Source of the DNA: Sphingomonas sp. IC081
GTDB taxonomy: Bacteria; Pseudomonadota; Alphaproteobacteria; Sphingomonadales; Sphingomonadaceae
DNA length: 64,000 bases
Assembly: GCF_006874585.1 (NCBI RefSeq)
Contig: NZ_CP029761.1
Coordinates: forward strand, 3,684,001 to 3,748,000
Direction of reading: 5' to 3'
Part shown: in pieces, positions 34,086 through 43,835 of the stretch
Numbering within the stretch: position 1 is the first letter of the stretch
Layout of the letters: every line of letters begins with the position of its first letter
The notes under the pieces: generated by a model
Databases searched by the model: none
Seen by the model: the letters and a program-made list of their open reading frames with translations, nothing else
Told to the model about the DNA's origin: nothing
Program-made: the position numbers and the translations under genes

Positions 34086-34967
34086 ATGAAACGCATCGCC
34101 CTTTTCCATCTCGAAACGTTGATGTGGATCGACCGGCTCGGCACGTTCGCAGCTGCGGCACAAAGACTCAATACCACCCAGCCCGCGATCTCGGCGCGCG
34201 TGCGCGAGATCGAGGACCAGCTCGGCGTGCCGCTGTTCCAGCGCGACGGACGGCGCATGGTGTTGACGGCGCGCGGGCGGCGGCTGGTGGAGACGGCGGA
34301 ACCCCTGCGGCAGGGGCTGGAGCAGGTCCTGCTGGAAGCCAGCGACTTTGCCGGGGCTACCGGCAACGTGCGCATCGGTTCGGGCGAGATCGCGGCGGCA
34401 ACCTGCCTGCCCGGCTACATCGCGGCTATCGAGCGCGAGCGGCCGGGGGTGACGGTGGAGATCGAAATCGACCTCACGGCGCGTCTGCTCCAGCACTTGC
34501 TGGCGGGAACTTGCGATATCGTTTTCCTGGCCGGGCCGGTGGCGAGCCCGGGCATCCGCACGGCGCCGATCGGCGCGGTCGAGCTGGTCTGGGCGGCCAG
34601 CCCTGCTGTGGCCGCCGCCGGGGGCTTCGCGAGACCGCTTCCGGTCTGGTCACTGCCGGACCATTCGCCGCTGCATGCCGTGACGCTCGATGCCTTCGAG
34701 GGCGGCGCCCTTGCGGCGCGCTCGCTTGGCACCTGCAACAATGTGCGGACCCTGATCGAAATCGTAGCCTGCGGGCAGGGGGCGGCCGTATTGCCCGAGA
34801 CGATGGTGCGCGGTGAACTGGCGGCAGGGGCGCTGGTCGAAGTCCTGCCCCGGCCATCCCGGCGCATTCATTTCGAGGCGGCGATCCGCTCTCGCGAGCG
34901 CGAGGCGGTTGTGCTCGACCTATTTGAACGCGCGGGGCAACTCTCCATCGACCAGGGTAGTGCCTGA
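34086..34967 (+). CDS. LysR-family transcriptional regulator
   Basis: This 293-residue regulator has an N-terminal winged HTH (TFAAAAQRLNTTQPAISARVREIEDQ in outline, recognition helix near TQPAISARV). A periplasmic-binding-like effector domain follows, with FLAGPVASPG and NNVRTLIEIVACGQGAAVLPE. Divergence from scoAB makes that operon the likely target. The effector may be a 3-oxoacid or its CoA ester, inferred from context only. Confidence 0.87.
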   Translation: MKRIALFHLETLMWIDRLGTFAAAAQRLNTTQPAISARVREIEDQLGVPLFQRDGRRMVLTARGRRLVETAEPLRQGLEQVLLEASDFAGATGNVRIGSGEIAAATCLPGYIAAIERERPGVTVEIEIDLTARLLQHLLAGTCDIVFLAGPVASPGIRTAPIGAVELVWAASPAVAAAGGFARPLPVWSLPDHSPLHAVTLDAFEGGALAARSLGTCNNVRTLIEIVACGQGAAVLPETMVRGELAAGALVEVLPRPSRRIHFEAAIRSREREAVVLDLFERAGQLSIDQGSA

Positions 34968-35074
34968 AAGCCGGCAGCATGCCGGAAAGCGCCCGGGCCA
35001 ATCGGCGCTTTGATCTCGGTCATGGTGGCGGCATACCCATGGGCTATGCAGGACCGGAAAAACGGAGAAATGCC

Positions 35075-35857
35075 ATGCGCTCGATACTCGTGAACGCCGA
35101 CCGCAAGCCCGCCAGCGATGCCCGTCTCGATACGGCGCTGGAACTGGCGCGCCATCTTGATGGCCACGTCACCGTGCTCGTCGATACACCGGTGTCGCGC
35201 TACATCGCGATGGACCCGATGGGCGGCAGCTATGTGATCAGCGAAGCGCTCGACCGTGCCCGGTCCGACGATGATGCTGCAGCGGATGCGGTGGAAACCC
35301 GCCTTGCCCGCGGCGACGTGCCTTTCGAAGTGGTTCGCAGCGAAGACGATCCGGTGCCCGCGCTGGCGGCCGCCGCGCGGCTGGCGGATCTTGTCGTGCT
35401 CACGCGGTCGGGCGGAATGGTGGGCCCGGTGGCGCTGTCTGCCCGCGCTCCCGTGCTGGCGCTGCCCGATGATGGCCGTCTCAGCCTGCCGATCCGCCGA
35501 GCAGTGATCGCCTGGGACGGTGGAGAGCAGTCCGCTGCCGCGCTCAAGGCTGCGATTCCGCTGCTGGGAAGCTGTGAACTGGTCAAGGTCGTCTCGGTGA
35601 TCGAGAAGGTGGGCGGTTTCCCCGCGACCGATGCACTGCGTTATCTGTCGCGCAACGGCATCCACGCCGAGTTCGAGGAACTGGAGCGTCGGGGATCGAC
35701 GGAGGAGACATTAGCCGTCGCGGTGGGCCAGGCCCAGGCAGACCTGCTGGTCATGGGCGCTTACGGCAAGAGCCGCATGCGCGAATTCCTGTTCGGCGGG
35801 GTCACTGCGTATTTCCTGAGCGACAAGGGCGCGCCGGCACTGCTTTTTGCGCATTGA
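35075..35857 (+). CDS. Universal stress protein (UspA family)
   Basis: This 260-residue protein has a divergent N-terminal Usp-like half and a C-terminal Usp domain with the ATP-binding signature LLVMGAYGKSRMREFLFGG, close to G-x2-G-x9-G-S/T. GGAG precedes the ATG at 35075; the open frame upstream has no support. A good terminator follows the gene. Usp proteins bind ATP or act in stress adaptation. Confidence 0.88.
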   Translation: MRSILVNADRKPASDARLDTALELARHLDGHVTVLVDTPVSRYIAMDPMGGSYVISEALDRARSDDDAAADAVETRLARGDVPFEVVRSEDDPVPALAAAARLADLVVLTRSGGMVGPVALSARAPVLALPDDGRLSLPIRRAVIAWDGGEQSAAALKAAIPLLGSCELVKVVSVIEKVGGFPATDALRYLSRNGIHAEFEELERRGSTEETLAVAVGQAQADLLVMGAYGKSRMREFLFGGVTAYFLSDKGAPALLFAH

Positions 35858-35879
35858 GCGCACGGGGATGGCCGGAGAA

Positions 35880-35910
35880 GGCCGGGCTCGCGACTGCGAG
35901 CCCGGCCTTT
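35880..35910 (+). terminator. Terminator after usp
   Basis: GGCCGGGCTCGC (35880-35891) pairs with GCGAGCCCGGCC (35896-35907) around a GACT loop and is followed by TTTCGTGTTT. Confidence 0.8.
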
Positions 35911-36214
35911 CGTGTTTCCGGTTGATGGCGTTTGGTGTCCAGTCTGGAGCGGCGTCTGGCGTGGCATTGCCGCCGAATCGGTTCCTACCCGTTCTTTCGG
36001 GGCACTGTCGGGCGGGGAGGTGCTAAATAAGGTTAGGAAATTTCGCGTCGCAGCAGACAACGCTGGTCAGTGGGCGCGGATCCATCGCCCTGCCGATTGC
36101 GCTGCGTTCAATCATGAGGCGTGATTCACTTTCCAATGCACTGGATTTGCACGATCTTTGCCGAATTACGCGGTGTAGTTCGATACTTCGCAACTTGAAT
36201 TGCATATATTGCAA

Positions 36215-36334
36215 CACGGCGCTGGCTATTTCGCACTTGCACAATCGGTCGCCGGGAGGCATACAGATCCTGCCTTTCAGGCATCCTCTCCCAAAACTTC
36301 CACGGCCCGGTCGGTAACGTCCGGGCCTTTTTTT
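36215..36334 (+). ncRNA. Putative small RNA or terminated leader upstream of the CDC48 gene
   Basis: No ORF is credible in the 680-base gap 35858-36538. Around 36254-36292 a GGGAG/CTCCC stem encloses the hairpin TGCCT-TTC-AGGCA. It is followed by an unpaired C-rich stretch and then a strong intrinsic terminator. The C-rich CCTCTCCC resembles the anti-Shine-Dalgarno loops of alphaproteobacterial sRNAs. A -10-like TATATT lies at 36205-36210 but no good -35 is visible. The 5' end is a guess. It could also be an attenuated 5' leader. Confidence 0.35.
36304..36334 (+). terminator. Strong intrinsic terminator 205 bases before the CDC48 gene
   Basis: GGCCCGG (36304-36310) pairs with CCGGGCC (36321-36327), followed directly by seven T residues. 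The usp gene already has its own terminator 400 bases earlier, so a separate transcript must end here. Confidence 0.78.
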
Positions 36335-36538
36335 GTGCCCGCGAGACGCGCCCTAATCCGGCAAAATGGATGTGCTTTGCATCGCGCGCCCGGCCCGTTC
36401 GGAGCAATCCGGCCTTTCGTCCGTTTGAAATCCCTCAGGCGCATACCTAGTTCCTTGAGCACGTTCCCATCGTCTCTGCCTTGCCCGTTCGGGGAGGCCG
36501 AAGCGCAGAACCAGCATCGGGAACTTGAAAGGACAGTC

Positions 36539-38851
36539 ATGGCGGAAGTCCCAACCCAGGTGGACGAACGGGTGGTCAAGCTGCAGGTCGCGGCGGCCCG
36601 GCAAGAAGAAAGCGGACAGGGCATTGCCCGCCTGTCGCGCGCCTCGCTCTCGGCGATCGGCGCGATGGAAGGCGACGTGCTGGAAGTGACCGGAAAAACC
36701 GTGACGGTGGCCCGTGCCGTGCTGGCCTATCCGGAAGACGAAGGGCTCTCGGTGATCCGGCTCGATGGTCTTCAGCGCGTCAATGCCGAAGTCGGCTCGG
36801 GCGATCATGTCAGCGTACGCAAGGCGGAATCGCGCCCCGCGCAGCGGGTGGTCTTTGCACCCGCGCAGAAGGACATGCGCCTGCAAGGGCCGTCCGGCGC
36901 GCTCAAGCGCAACTTCTTCGGCCGTCCGATGGTGCAGGGCGATATCGTCGCGACCACCGGCCAGCAGCAGGTTGCCGACATTCCGCCCGAACTGCGCCGC
37001 ATGTTTAATGCGCCGGCCTTCGCGCTGACCCAGATCCGCCTCAATGTCGTCTCGACGACGCCGCGCGGCATCGTCCATATCGACGAGAATACCGAAGTCG
37101 AACTGCGCGAGCTGTTCGAGGAAGCTGATACCACCCGCGGTGACGTCAACTACGACGACGTTGGCGGCATGGCCGACACCATCCGCCAGCTGCGCGAGAT
37201 GGTGGAACTGCCGCTGCGCTATCCCGAACTGTTCACCCGTCTGGGTGTCGCGCCGCCCAAGGGCGTGCTGCTGCATGGCCCGCCGGGCACCGGCAAGACG
37301 CGTCTTGCCCAGGCCGTCGCCAACGAGAGCGAGGCGAGTTTCTTCTCGATCAACGGGCCCGAGATCATGGGCTCGGGCTATGGCGAGAGCGAGAAGGCGC
37401 TGCGCGAAGTGTTCGAGGAAGCGGCCAAGGCGGCGCCCGCGATCATTTTTATCGACGAGATCGATTCCATCGCCCCCAAGCGCGACCAGGTCCACGGGGA
37501 GGCGGAAAAGCGCCTTGTCGCGCAGCTGCTCACGCTGATGGACGGGCTCAACAGCCGTGCCCATGTGGTGGTCATCGCCGCGACCAACCGGCCCGATGCG
37601 ATCGACGAGGCACTGCGCCGTCCCGGCCGGTTCGACCGCGAGATCGTGATCGGGGTGCCGGACGAGAGCGGACGCCGCGAAATCCTCGGCATCCACACCC
37701 GCGGCATGCCGCTGGGCGACCAGGTGGACCTCAAGGAACTCGCCCGCACGACGCATGGCTTTGTCGGCGCCGATATCGCCGCGCTCGCGCGGGAAGCTGC
37801 GATCGAGGCGGTGCGCCGGATCATGCCGCAGCTCGATCTGGAAGCGCGCACGATCCCGGCCGAAGTGCTCGAAAGCCTGCAGGTGATCCGTGAGGACTTT
37901 GTCGAGGCGCTGCGGCGCGTCCAGCCTTCGGCCATGCGCGAGGTCATGGTCCAGGTACCCGACATCGGCTGGTCCGACATCGGCGGGCTCGACGAGGCGC
38001 AGCAGAAGCTGCAGGAAGGCATTGAACTGCCGCTGAAGAACCCCGAGGCGTTCCGCAAACTGGGGATCCGGCCAGCCAAGGGATTCCTGCTCTATGGGCC
38101 GCCCGGAACCGGCAAGACACTGCTCGCCAAGGCCGTGGCCAAGGAGGCGGAGGCGAACTTCATCTCGATCAAGTCGTCCGATCTCCTGTCCAAGTGGTAC
38201 GGCGAGAGCGAGCAGCAGATCGCCCGCCTCTTTGCCCGCGCGCGGCAGGTGGCACCCTGCGTGATCTTCATCGACGAGATCGACAGCCTCGTGCCCGCAC
38301 GCGGCGGCAGCGCTATGGGCGAACCGCAAGTGACGGCGCGGGTGGTCAACACCATCCTTGCCGAGATGGACGGCATGGAGGAACTCCAGTCGGTGGTGCT
38401 GGTCGGCGCGACCAACCGGCCGACGCTGGTCGATCCGGCGCTGCTGCGTCCCGGCCGGTTCGATGAACTGGTCTACGTCGGCACGCCGGACGAGGGCGGG
38501 CGCGCGCATATCCTCGGTATCCATACCGCGAAGATGCCGCTGGCGGACGACGTATCGCTGGCGGATATCGCCGCGCGGACGGCGCGCTTCACCGGTGCCG
38601 ATCTCGAGGACGTGGTGCGCCGGGCCGGCCTCATTGCCATCCGCAAGCGCGGGGCCGATGTGGAAACCGTCACGATGGCGGATTTCGACGAGGCGCTGGA
38701 AGACAGCCGCGCCACGGTGACCGAGGAAATGGAATCCGAATATGCGCGGATGAAGGGCGAACTGAAGAAGCGCGCCATGGAAGTCGCACCGCTCGGTTTC
38801 ATTGCCCCGGGCATGGTCGAACCGACCCGGCCGAAAAAGCACGGCGAGTAA
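36539..38851 (+). CDS. CDC48/VCP-like double-ring AAA+ ATPase
   Basis: This 770-residue ATPase has a double-psi-barrel N domain (residues 1-190) and two AAA+ modules. D1 has Walker A GPPGTGKTRLA (about 246) and Walker B IIFIDEIDS. D2 has Walker A GPPGTGKTLLA (about 519) and Walker B VIFIDEIDS. Both have ATNRP sensor and RPGRFD arginine-finger regions, so both look active. The architecture is that of archaeal VAT and eukaryotic p97, which unfold proteins for degradation. It occurs in a minority of bacteria, including sphingomonads. AGGAC precedes the ATG at 36539. Confidence 0.93.
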   Translation: MAEVPTQVDERVVKLQVAAARQEESGQGIARLSRASLSAIGAMEGDVLEVTGKTVTVARAVLAYPEDEGLSVIRLDGLQRVNAEVGSGDHVSVRKAESRPAQRVVFAPAQKDMRLQGPSGALKRNFFGRPMVQGDIVATTGQQQVADIPPELRRMFNAPAFALTQIRLNVVSTTPRGIVHIDENTEVELRELFEEADTTRGDVNYDDVGGMADTIRQLREMVELPLRYPELFTRLGVAPPKGVLLHGPPGTGKTRLAQAVANESEASFFSINGPEIMGSGYGESEKALREVFEEAAKAAPAIIFIDEIDSIAPKRDQVHGEAEKRLVAQLLTLMDGLNSRAHVVVIAATNRPDAIDEALRRPGRFDREIVIGVPDESGRREILGIHTRGMPLGDQVDLKELARTTHGFVGADIAALAREAAIEAVRRIMPQLDLEARTIPAEVLESLQVIREDFVEALRRVQPSAMREVMVQVPDIGWSDIGGLDEAQQKLQEGIELPLKNPEAFRKLGIRPAKGFLLYGPPGTGKTLLAKAVAKEAEANFISIKSSDLLSKWYGESEQQIARLFARARQVAPCVIFIDEIDSLVPARGGSAMGEPQVTARVVNTILAEMDGMEELQSVVLVGATNRPTLVDPALLRPGRFDELVYVGTPDEGGRAHILGIHTAKMPLADDVSLADIAARTARFTGADLEDVVRRAGLIAIRKRGADVETVTMADFDEALEDSRATVTEEMESEYARMKGELKKRAMEVAPLGFIAPGMVEPTRPKKHGE

Positions 38852-38862
38852 TCACGGTTGAG

Positions 38863-38903
38863 AGCCGTGCCTGCCCTCCCTGGAAAGGGGGGCAGGCGCG
38901 GCT
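38863..38903. terminator. Hairpin between convergent cdc48 and glutaminyl cyclase genes
   Basis: AGCCGTGCCTGCCC is complementary, apart from a 2-base mismatch, to GGGCAGGCGCGGCT. The hairpin lies between the two stop codons. The T-run is missing, so it may act as a stabilising 3' structure rather than a true intrinsic terminator. Confidence 0.45.
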
Positions 38904-39671
38904 TCACGGACAGACCGGGGTTATCTGGTAGATCCCGAACCAGTTCTTGCCGGTCACGAAGATGCGCTTGCCCTTGGCATCCCAGGCAATGCCGTTGAGC
39001 ACCGCGTCCATGCCCGAGGCCCCGTCGCCCCGGCGCAGGCCCGAAAGATCGAGCCAGGCCTTCACCTTTCCGCTGGCCGGATCGATCCGGGCGATGCGCT
39101 CGGTGAGCCAGACGTTGGCCCAGATCTCGCCGTCGATCCATTCCAGCTCGTTGAGATTGTCCACCGGCTTGCCCTCGGCGGTTACGGCGAGACTGCCGGT
39201 CTGGCGCATGGTGGCGGGATCACGCAGGCGCAGGCTGGCGCTGCCGTCGCTCTGGTAGATCACCTCGCCGCTGCGCGTCATGCCCCAGCCTTCGCCTTCG
39301 TAGTGGAAGCTGCCGACGGGCTTCAGCGTCTTGCGGTCCCAGCGAAAGCCCTGGCCGCCGCGCCAGGTGAGGCTGATGATCTGGTCCTTCCAGTCGATGA
39401 TGCCTTCCCCGAACAGGCTGGGATCGATCTCGGCCTGGGTCAGCGGGGTGGGATCTTCCAGCTTGCGCACCACGATGCGCGAGGCGCCTTCGCGGCCGGT
39501 GCTCTCGTAGAGCAGGCCGTTCGCGTAGAAGAGCCCCTCGGTGAAGGCGGTGGGATCGTGGGGGAAGCTTGCTTCGACGCGGTAGCTGCAGACCGGGATC
39601 CCGGCATGGGCGGGGACCGCTGCGGCAGGCGCGAGCAGCAGGGCGAGGACGGCGGCACAAGCACGGATCAT
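38904..39671 (-). CDS. Glutaminyl-peptide cyclotransferase (plant-type QC)
   Basis: This 255-residue secreted enzyme forms pyroglutamate at protein N-termini. It begins with a signal peptide (MIRACAAVLALLLAPAAAVPAHA). The beta-propeller signature blocks FPHDPTAFTEGLFY, LYESTGREGAS, DNLNELEWIDGEIWANVW and LNGIAWD are all present. The ATG at 39671 gives a normal signal peptide; an upstream in-frame ATG does not. It probably acts in the periplasm. Confidence 0.9.
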   Translation of the reverse strand: MIRACAAVLALLLAPAAAVPAHAGIPVCSYRVEASFPHDPTAFTEGLFYANGLLYESTGREGASRIVVRKLEDPTPLTQAEIDPSLFGEGIIDWKDQIISLTWRGGQGFRWDRKTLKPVGSFHYEGEGWGMTRSGEVIYQSDGSASLRLRDPATMRQTGSLAVTAEGKPVDNLNELEWIDGEIWANVWLTERIARIDPASGKVKAWLDLSGLRRGDGASGMDAVLNGIAWDAKGKRIFVTGKNWFGIYQITPVCP

Positions 39672-39712
39672 GCGCCTGCGAGTGCCGCAGTCGGGCGCCG
39701 GCCGCAAGTGCT

Positions 39713-40849
39713 TTAGCGGGAGGCGCGCCGCGCGCCAAGATCCGCGACGGCTTCGGAGATCGAGGGCCCGGCGGCCAGTTCGACTGGTGCCACTTGCAGC
39801 GTGCGGCGCCGCACCAGGGCTTCAGGCATCTCGCGGCGGATCCAGTCGAGCATGTGTTCACGCATCGCGCAGCGCAAGTCGAACAGCGTCGGCCCGTCGC
39901 GCGCGCTCATCAGCAGGCGTACTTCCATGGCCTGGGCGCTGTGGTCGGTGACCTGCAGCACCTGTGCGCGGCCGTCGAACAGCCTGTGGGCGGTGACGGC
40001 GCGGGTATATTCTTCTCGCAGCGGCGTGATGTCGGTGGCGGGATCGAGATAGAGCATCACCGTGCCGAGCAACTGGGAGGTCGTCTTGGTCCAGTTCTGG
40101 AAGGTATCCTCGAGGAAGCGCGTGGTGGGAACGACCAGCCGGCGCTGGTCCCAGAGATTGACGACGACGTAGGTCGTGCGGATTTCCTCGATCCGGCCCC
40201 ATTCGCCGTCGATGATGACGACGTCGTCGATCGAGATCGGTTCGGTCAATGCCATCTGGAAACCGCCGATCAGCGCCTTCAGGGCAGGCTGGGCGGCGGC
40301 ACCGACGGCAAGCGCGGCAAGACCGGCCGAGGCCATCAACGTGGCGCCCACCTTCATCACGCCGGGAATCGAGAACAGCATCAGCGAGACCACCAGGAAC
40401 ACGATCACGAAAGTCGCGATGCGGCTGAGGATGGCAAGGCGGGTGCGGCGGCGGCGGGCGCTGCGGTTATCCTCCACCGATATGTCGGCGCGCAGGGTCA
40501 TGGCATCGACCAGCGCGTGGAGGATGGCAATGGCGATCCAGCCGGTCAGCAGCGGCATCACGAAACCGGCGACGCGTTCCCAGAAATCACTGAGCGCCGG
40601 GGTTTGCCGGGCGGCCAGCACGATACCCATGGCCATGAAGGCCCAGCGCGTCGGGCGGGCGAGACGGGCGACGAGAATGTCGTCGGACTGGCTGGTACTG
40701 GACGTGACGATGCGGCGCAGTATGCGGAACAGCACGAAGTGTGCCGCAAGGGCGATGGCCGCGCCCAAGGCGCCTGCAATCACCGCGATAAGGACTTGCG
40801 CGGCCCAGTCTGGCAGCACGCCGACGTAGCGTTCGATCAGCTTGGTCAT
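39713..40849 (-). CDS. MscS-family mechanosensitive ion channel
   Basis: This 378-residue channel has about four membrane helices before the pore helix region (LMASAGLAALAVGAAAQPALKALIGG). The MscS beta domain follows (ISIDDVVIIDGEWGRIEEI). It opens under membrane tension to release solutes during osmotic downshock. The extra N-terminal helices make it longer than E. coli MscS. It lies about 60 bases downstream of polA on the same strand. Confidence 0.88.
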   Translation of the reverse strand: MTKLIERYVGVLPDWAAQVLIAVIAGALGAAIALAAHFVLFRILRRIVTSSTSQSDDILVARLARPTRWAFMAMGIVLAARQTPALSDFWERVAGFVMPLLTGWIAIAILHALVDAMTLRADISVEDNRSARRRRTRLAILSRIATFVIVFLVVSLMLFSIPGVMKVGATLMASAGLAALAVGAAAQPALKALIGGFQMALTEPISIDDVVIIDGEWGRIEEIRTTYVVVNLWDQRRLVVPTTRFLEDTFQNWTKTTSQLLGTVMLYLDPATDITPLREEYTRAVTAHRLFDGRAQVLQVTDHSAQAMEVRLLMSARDGPTLFDLRCAMREHMLDWIRREMPEALVRRRTLQVAPVELAAGPSISEAVADLGARRASR

Positions 40850-40914
40850 GAGGGGGGAACGATGCTGCGGCGCAGCAAGTTCCCCTTGGTCCTCGTTTTA
40901 GCGGAGTTTACGAC

Positions 40915-43755
40915 CTAGTGCGCCGCGCCCCAGCTCAGCCCGTGGCCGATCTCCACGCCCAGCGGCACGTCCAGCTTCACCGCCGGTTCCGCCGCCGTCG
41001 CCATGACCCTGCGGATCACTTCGGAGGCGGCAGCCACGTCGGCTTCGGGCAATTCGAACACGAGTTCGTCGTGCACCTGCAGCAGCATGCGGACATGGCC
41101 GAGCCCGGCCTCGGCCAGTGCCGGGTTCATGCGGGCCATCGCGCGCTTGATGATGTCGGCGCTGGTGCCCTGGATCGGCGCGTTGATTGCCGCGCGTTCG
41201 CTGCCCTGACGCTCGGCGCCGTTTTTGGAATTGATGCGCGGGAACCAGGTCTTGCGGCCGAACAGGGTCTCCGAATAGCCCTTGGCGCGCACGGTCTCGA
41301 GCGTTTCGTGGATATAGCGCTGGATGCCCGGGAAACGTTCGAAATAGCGGTCGATCATCGCTTGCGCCTCGTCGGCCTCGGTGCCGAGACGGCCGGCAAG
41401 GCCCCAGCGCGAGATGCCGTAGAGGATCGCGAAGTTGATCGTCTTGGCCCGCCCGCGGGTGTCGCGGTCGACATGGCCGAACATCTCCATCGCCGTGCGG
41501 GCGTGGATGTCCTCGCCATTGGCGAAGGCTTCCTTGAGGCTGGGCACGTCGGCCATGTGCGCGGCAAGGCGCAGTTCGATCTGCGAATAGTCGGCGGCGA
41601 GCAGGACATGGCCGGGCTCGGCCACGAAGCAGTCGCGGATCTGGCGGCCGATCTCGGTGCGGATGGGGATGTTCTGCAGGTTCGGATCGGTCGAGGACAG
41701 GCGCCCGGTCTGGGCGCCGACCAGGCTGTAGCTGGTATGGACACGCTGCGTCTTCGGATTGATCGCGGCTTGCAGCGCCTCGGTATACGTCGAGCGCAGC
41801 TTGGACAGCTGGCGCCATTCGAGCACCTTGGTGGCGACGTCGGCACCTTCGCCGGCCAGCTTTTCGAGCACCGACTGGTCGGTCGAATACTGGCCGCTCT
41901 TGCCCTTCTTGCCGCCCTTGTAGCCGAGCTTGTCGAACAGGATCTCGCCCAGCTGCTTGGGGCTGCCGATGGTGAATTCCTGCCCGACCCTGGCATGGAT
42001 CTCGGCCTCCAGGGCGCCGATGGCTTCGGCGAACTGGCTGGAAAGCCCGGCCAGCTTTTCACGGTCGACCTTGACGCCGTGGCGCTCCATCTGCGCGACG
42101 ACCGGGATCAGCGGGCGGTCGACGCGCTCGTAGATGCGCGTGCCGCCTTCATCGGACAGGCGCGGCTTGAGCAGGGCGTGCAGGCGCCAGGTGACGTCGG
42201 CATCTTCCGCGGCATATTCGGTGGCGCGCGAAAGCGGCACTTCGCCGAAGGGGATCGCCTTCTTGCCGGTGCCGCAGACGTCCTTGAACGCGATCGGCGT
42301 GTGCAGCAGGTGGCGCTGGGACAGTTCGTCCATGCCGTGGCCGCCGCCGATTCCGTCGACCGAGCGGCCCGCATCCAGGCAGAAGCTGACGATCATGGTG
42401 TCGTCGATCGGTGCGACAGCGATTCCGTAGCGGGCCAGCACGTTGAGGTCGTACTTGATGTTCTGGCCGATCTTGAGGACGGCATCGCTTTCCAGCAGCG
42501 GTCTCAGCAGCGCGATCGCGGTATCGAGCGGAACCTGTTCGGGCTTTTCGGCGAACATGTCCGAGCCGCCATGGCCGAGCGGGATGTAGCAGGCCTGGTT
42601 GGGGCCGATGGCGAGGCTGACGCCGGTAAGGTCGGCCTGCATCGAATCGAGCATCGAGGTCTCGGTATCGACGGCCACGACGTGGGCGGCGGCGGCCTTG
42701 GCGATCCAGCGTTCCAGCGCTTCCACCGTCTGCACGCATTCGTAGCCGGCATGGTCGATGGCGGGCCATTCGGGCAGCGGCTGGCGGGCGGCGCCTTCGG
42801 TCGGGCCGCCAGCGGCGGTCACCGGCTTGGCGGGATTGAGCTGGGTCGCGCGTTCGGGGCTGCCGTGGCCGCCGTCGAGGCGCTTCAGCAGGCTGGTGAA
42901 ACCGTGCCTGCCGAGGAATTCGGCCAGCGGGGCGGGCGGAATGGCGTCGAGCTTGAAGTCCTCCAGCGCCATCGGCAGCGTGCAGTCTTCCTTGAGCGTG
43001 ACCAGCACCTTCGACAGGCGCGCCTGCTCGGCCTGTTCGATCAGGCGTTCCTGCAGCTTCGACTTCTTCATCGCGGGCGCGGCGGCGAGCGCGGATTCGA
43101 GGTCGCCGTAGTCCTGGATCAGCTTGGTCGCGGTCTTGGGGCCGACGCCGAAGACGCCCGGCACGTTATCGACCGAGTCGCCCATCAGTGCCAGTACGTC
43201 ACCCACTTTTTCCGGCGGTACGCCGAACTTCTCGATCACTTCGGGAATATCGATGCGCTGGTTCTTCATGGTGTCCAGCATGTCGACGCAGCCGCCGCCG
43301 ATGCCGCACTTGCCGACCAGCTGCATGAGGTCCTTGTCGGACGAGACGATGGTCACGTCCCAGCCCTGCGCGGTGGCGGCGCGGGCGTAGGAGGCGATCA
43401 GGTCGTCCGCCTCGAAGCCCACTTCCTCGATGCAGGGCAGCGAGAAGGCACGGGTGGCGTCGCGGATCAGCGGGAACTGGGGGACGAGATCCTCAGGCGG
43501 CGGCGGCCGGTTGGCCTTGTAGTCCTCGTAGATGTCGTTGCGGAACGAATGGCTGCCGGCATCGAGGATCACCGCGAGGTGGGTCGGTCCGTCGGCCTTG
43601 TTGAGGTCTTCGGCCAGCTTCCACAGCATCGTCGTATAGCCGTAGACCGCGCCCACGGGCGTTCCTTCCGGGTTGGTCAGCGGCGGCAGGCGGTGATAGG
43701 CGCGGAAGATGTAGGCCGAGCCGTCGACGAGATAGAGATGCTGCTTGGAATCCAT
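40915..43755 (-). CDS. polA: DNA polymerase I
   Basis: This 946-residue repair and Okazaki-fragment polymerase has three domains. The 5'-3' exonuclease (residues 1-290) has GFEADDLIASYA and GDSVDNVPG. The 3'-5' proofreading domain keeps its acidic residues in VAVDTETS, NIKYDLN and YAAEDADVTWRL, so it should be active. The polymerase domain has DYSQIELRLAAH and the VHDELVFE motif C. The ATG at 43755 starts MDSKQHLYLVDGSAY, the family start; the longer frame upstream overlaps the EcfG-type promoter region. Confidence 0.96.
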   Translation of the reverse strand: MDSKQHLYLVDGSAYIFRAYHRLPPLTNPEGTPVGAVYGYTTMLWKLAEDLNKADGPTHLAVILDAGSHSFRNDIYEDYKANRPPPPEDLVPQFPLIRDATRAFSLPCIEEVGFEADDLIASYARAATAQGWDVTIVSSDKDLMQLVGKCGIGGGCVDMLDTMKNQRIDIPEVIEKFGVPPEKVGDVLALMGDSVDNVPGVFGVGPKTATKLIQDYGDLESALAAAPAMKKSKLQERLIEQAEQARLSKVLVTLKEDCTLPMALEDFKLDAIPPAPLAEFLGRHGFTSLLKRLDGGHGSPERATQLNPAKPVTAAGGPTEGAARQPLPEWPAIDHAGYECVQTVEALERWIAKAAAAHVVAVDTETSMLDSMQADLTGVSLAIGPNQACYIPLGHGGSDMFAEKPEQVPLDTAIALLRPLLESDAVLKIGQNIKYDLNVLARYGIAVAPIDDTMIVSFCLDAGRSVDGIGGGHGMDELSQRHLLHTPIAFKDVCGTGKKAIPFGEVPLSRATEYAAEDADVTWRLHALLKPRLSDEGGTRIYERVDRPLIPVVAQMERHGVKVDREKLAGLSSQFAEAIGALEAEIHARVGQEFTIGSPKQLGEILFDKLGYKGGKKGKSGQYSTDQSVLEKLAGEGADVATKVLEWRQLSKLRSTYTEALQAAINPKTQRVHTSYSLVGAQTGRLSSTDPNLQNIPIRTEIGRQIRDCFVAEPGHVLLAADYSQIELRLAAHMADVPSLKEAFANGEDIHARTAMEMFGHVDRDTRGRAKTINFAILYGISRWGLAGRLGTEADEAQAMIDRYFERFPGIQRYIHETLETVRAKGYSETLFGRKTWFPRINSKNGAERQGSERAAINAPIQGTSADIIKRAMARMNPALAEAGLGHVRMLLQVHDELVFELPEADVAAASEVIRRVMATAAEPAVKLDVPLGVEIGHGLSWGAAH

Positions 43756-43835
43756 GGCACGATCCGTAGCAGCGCCCGCGCGGCGCGTCAGCACTGCTCT
43801 CGAAAAAGGGAATGGGCATAATTCGCTATCCACCG

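Noticed and set aside
40918..43821. 967-codon plus-strand frame opposite polA
   Set aside because: polA on the minus strand is unmistakable. The antisense frame is a by-product of GC-rich codon use and has low-complexity His/Arg/Gly content.
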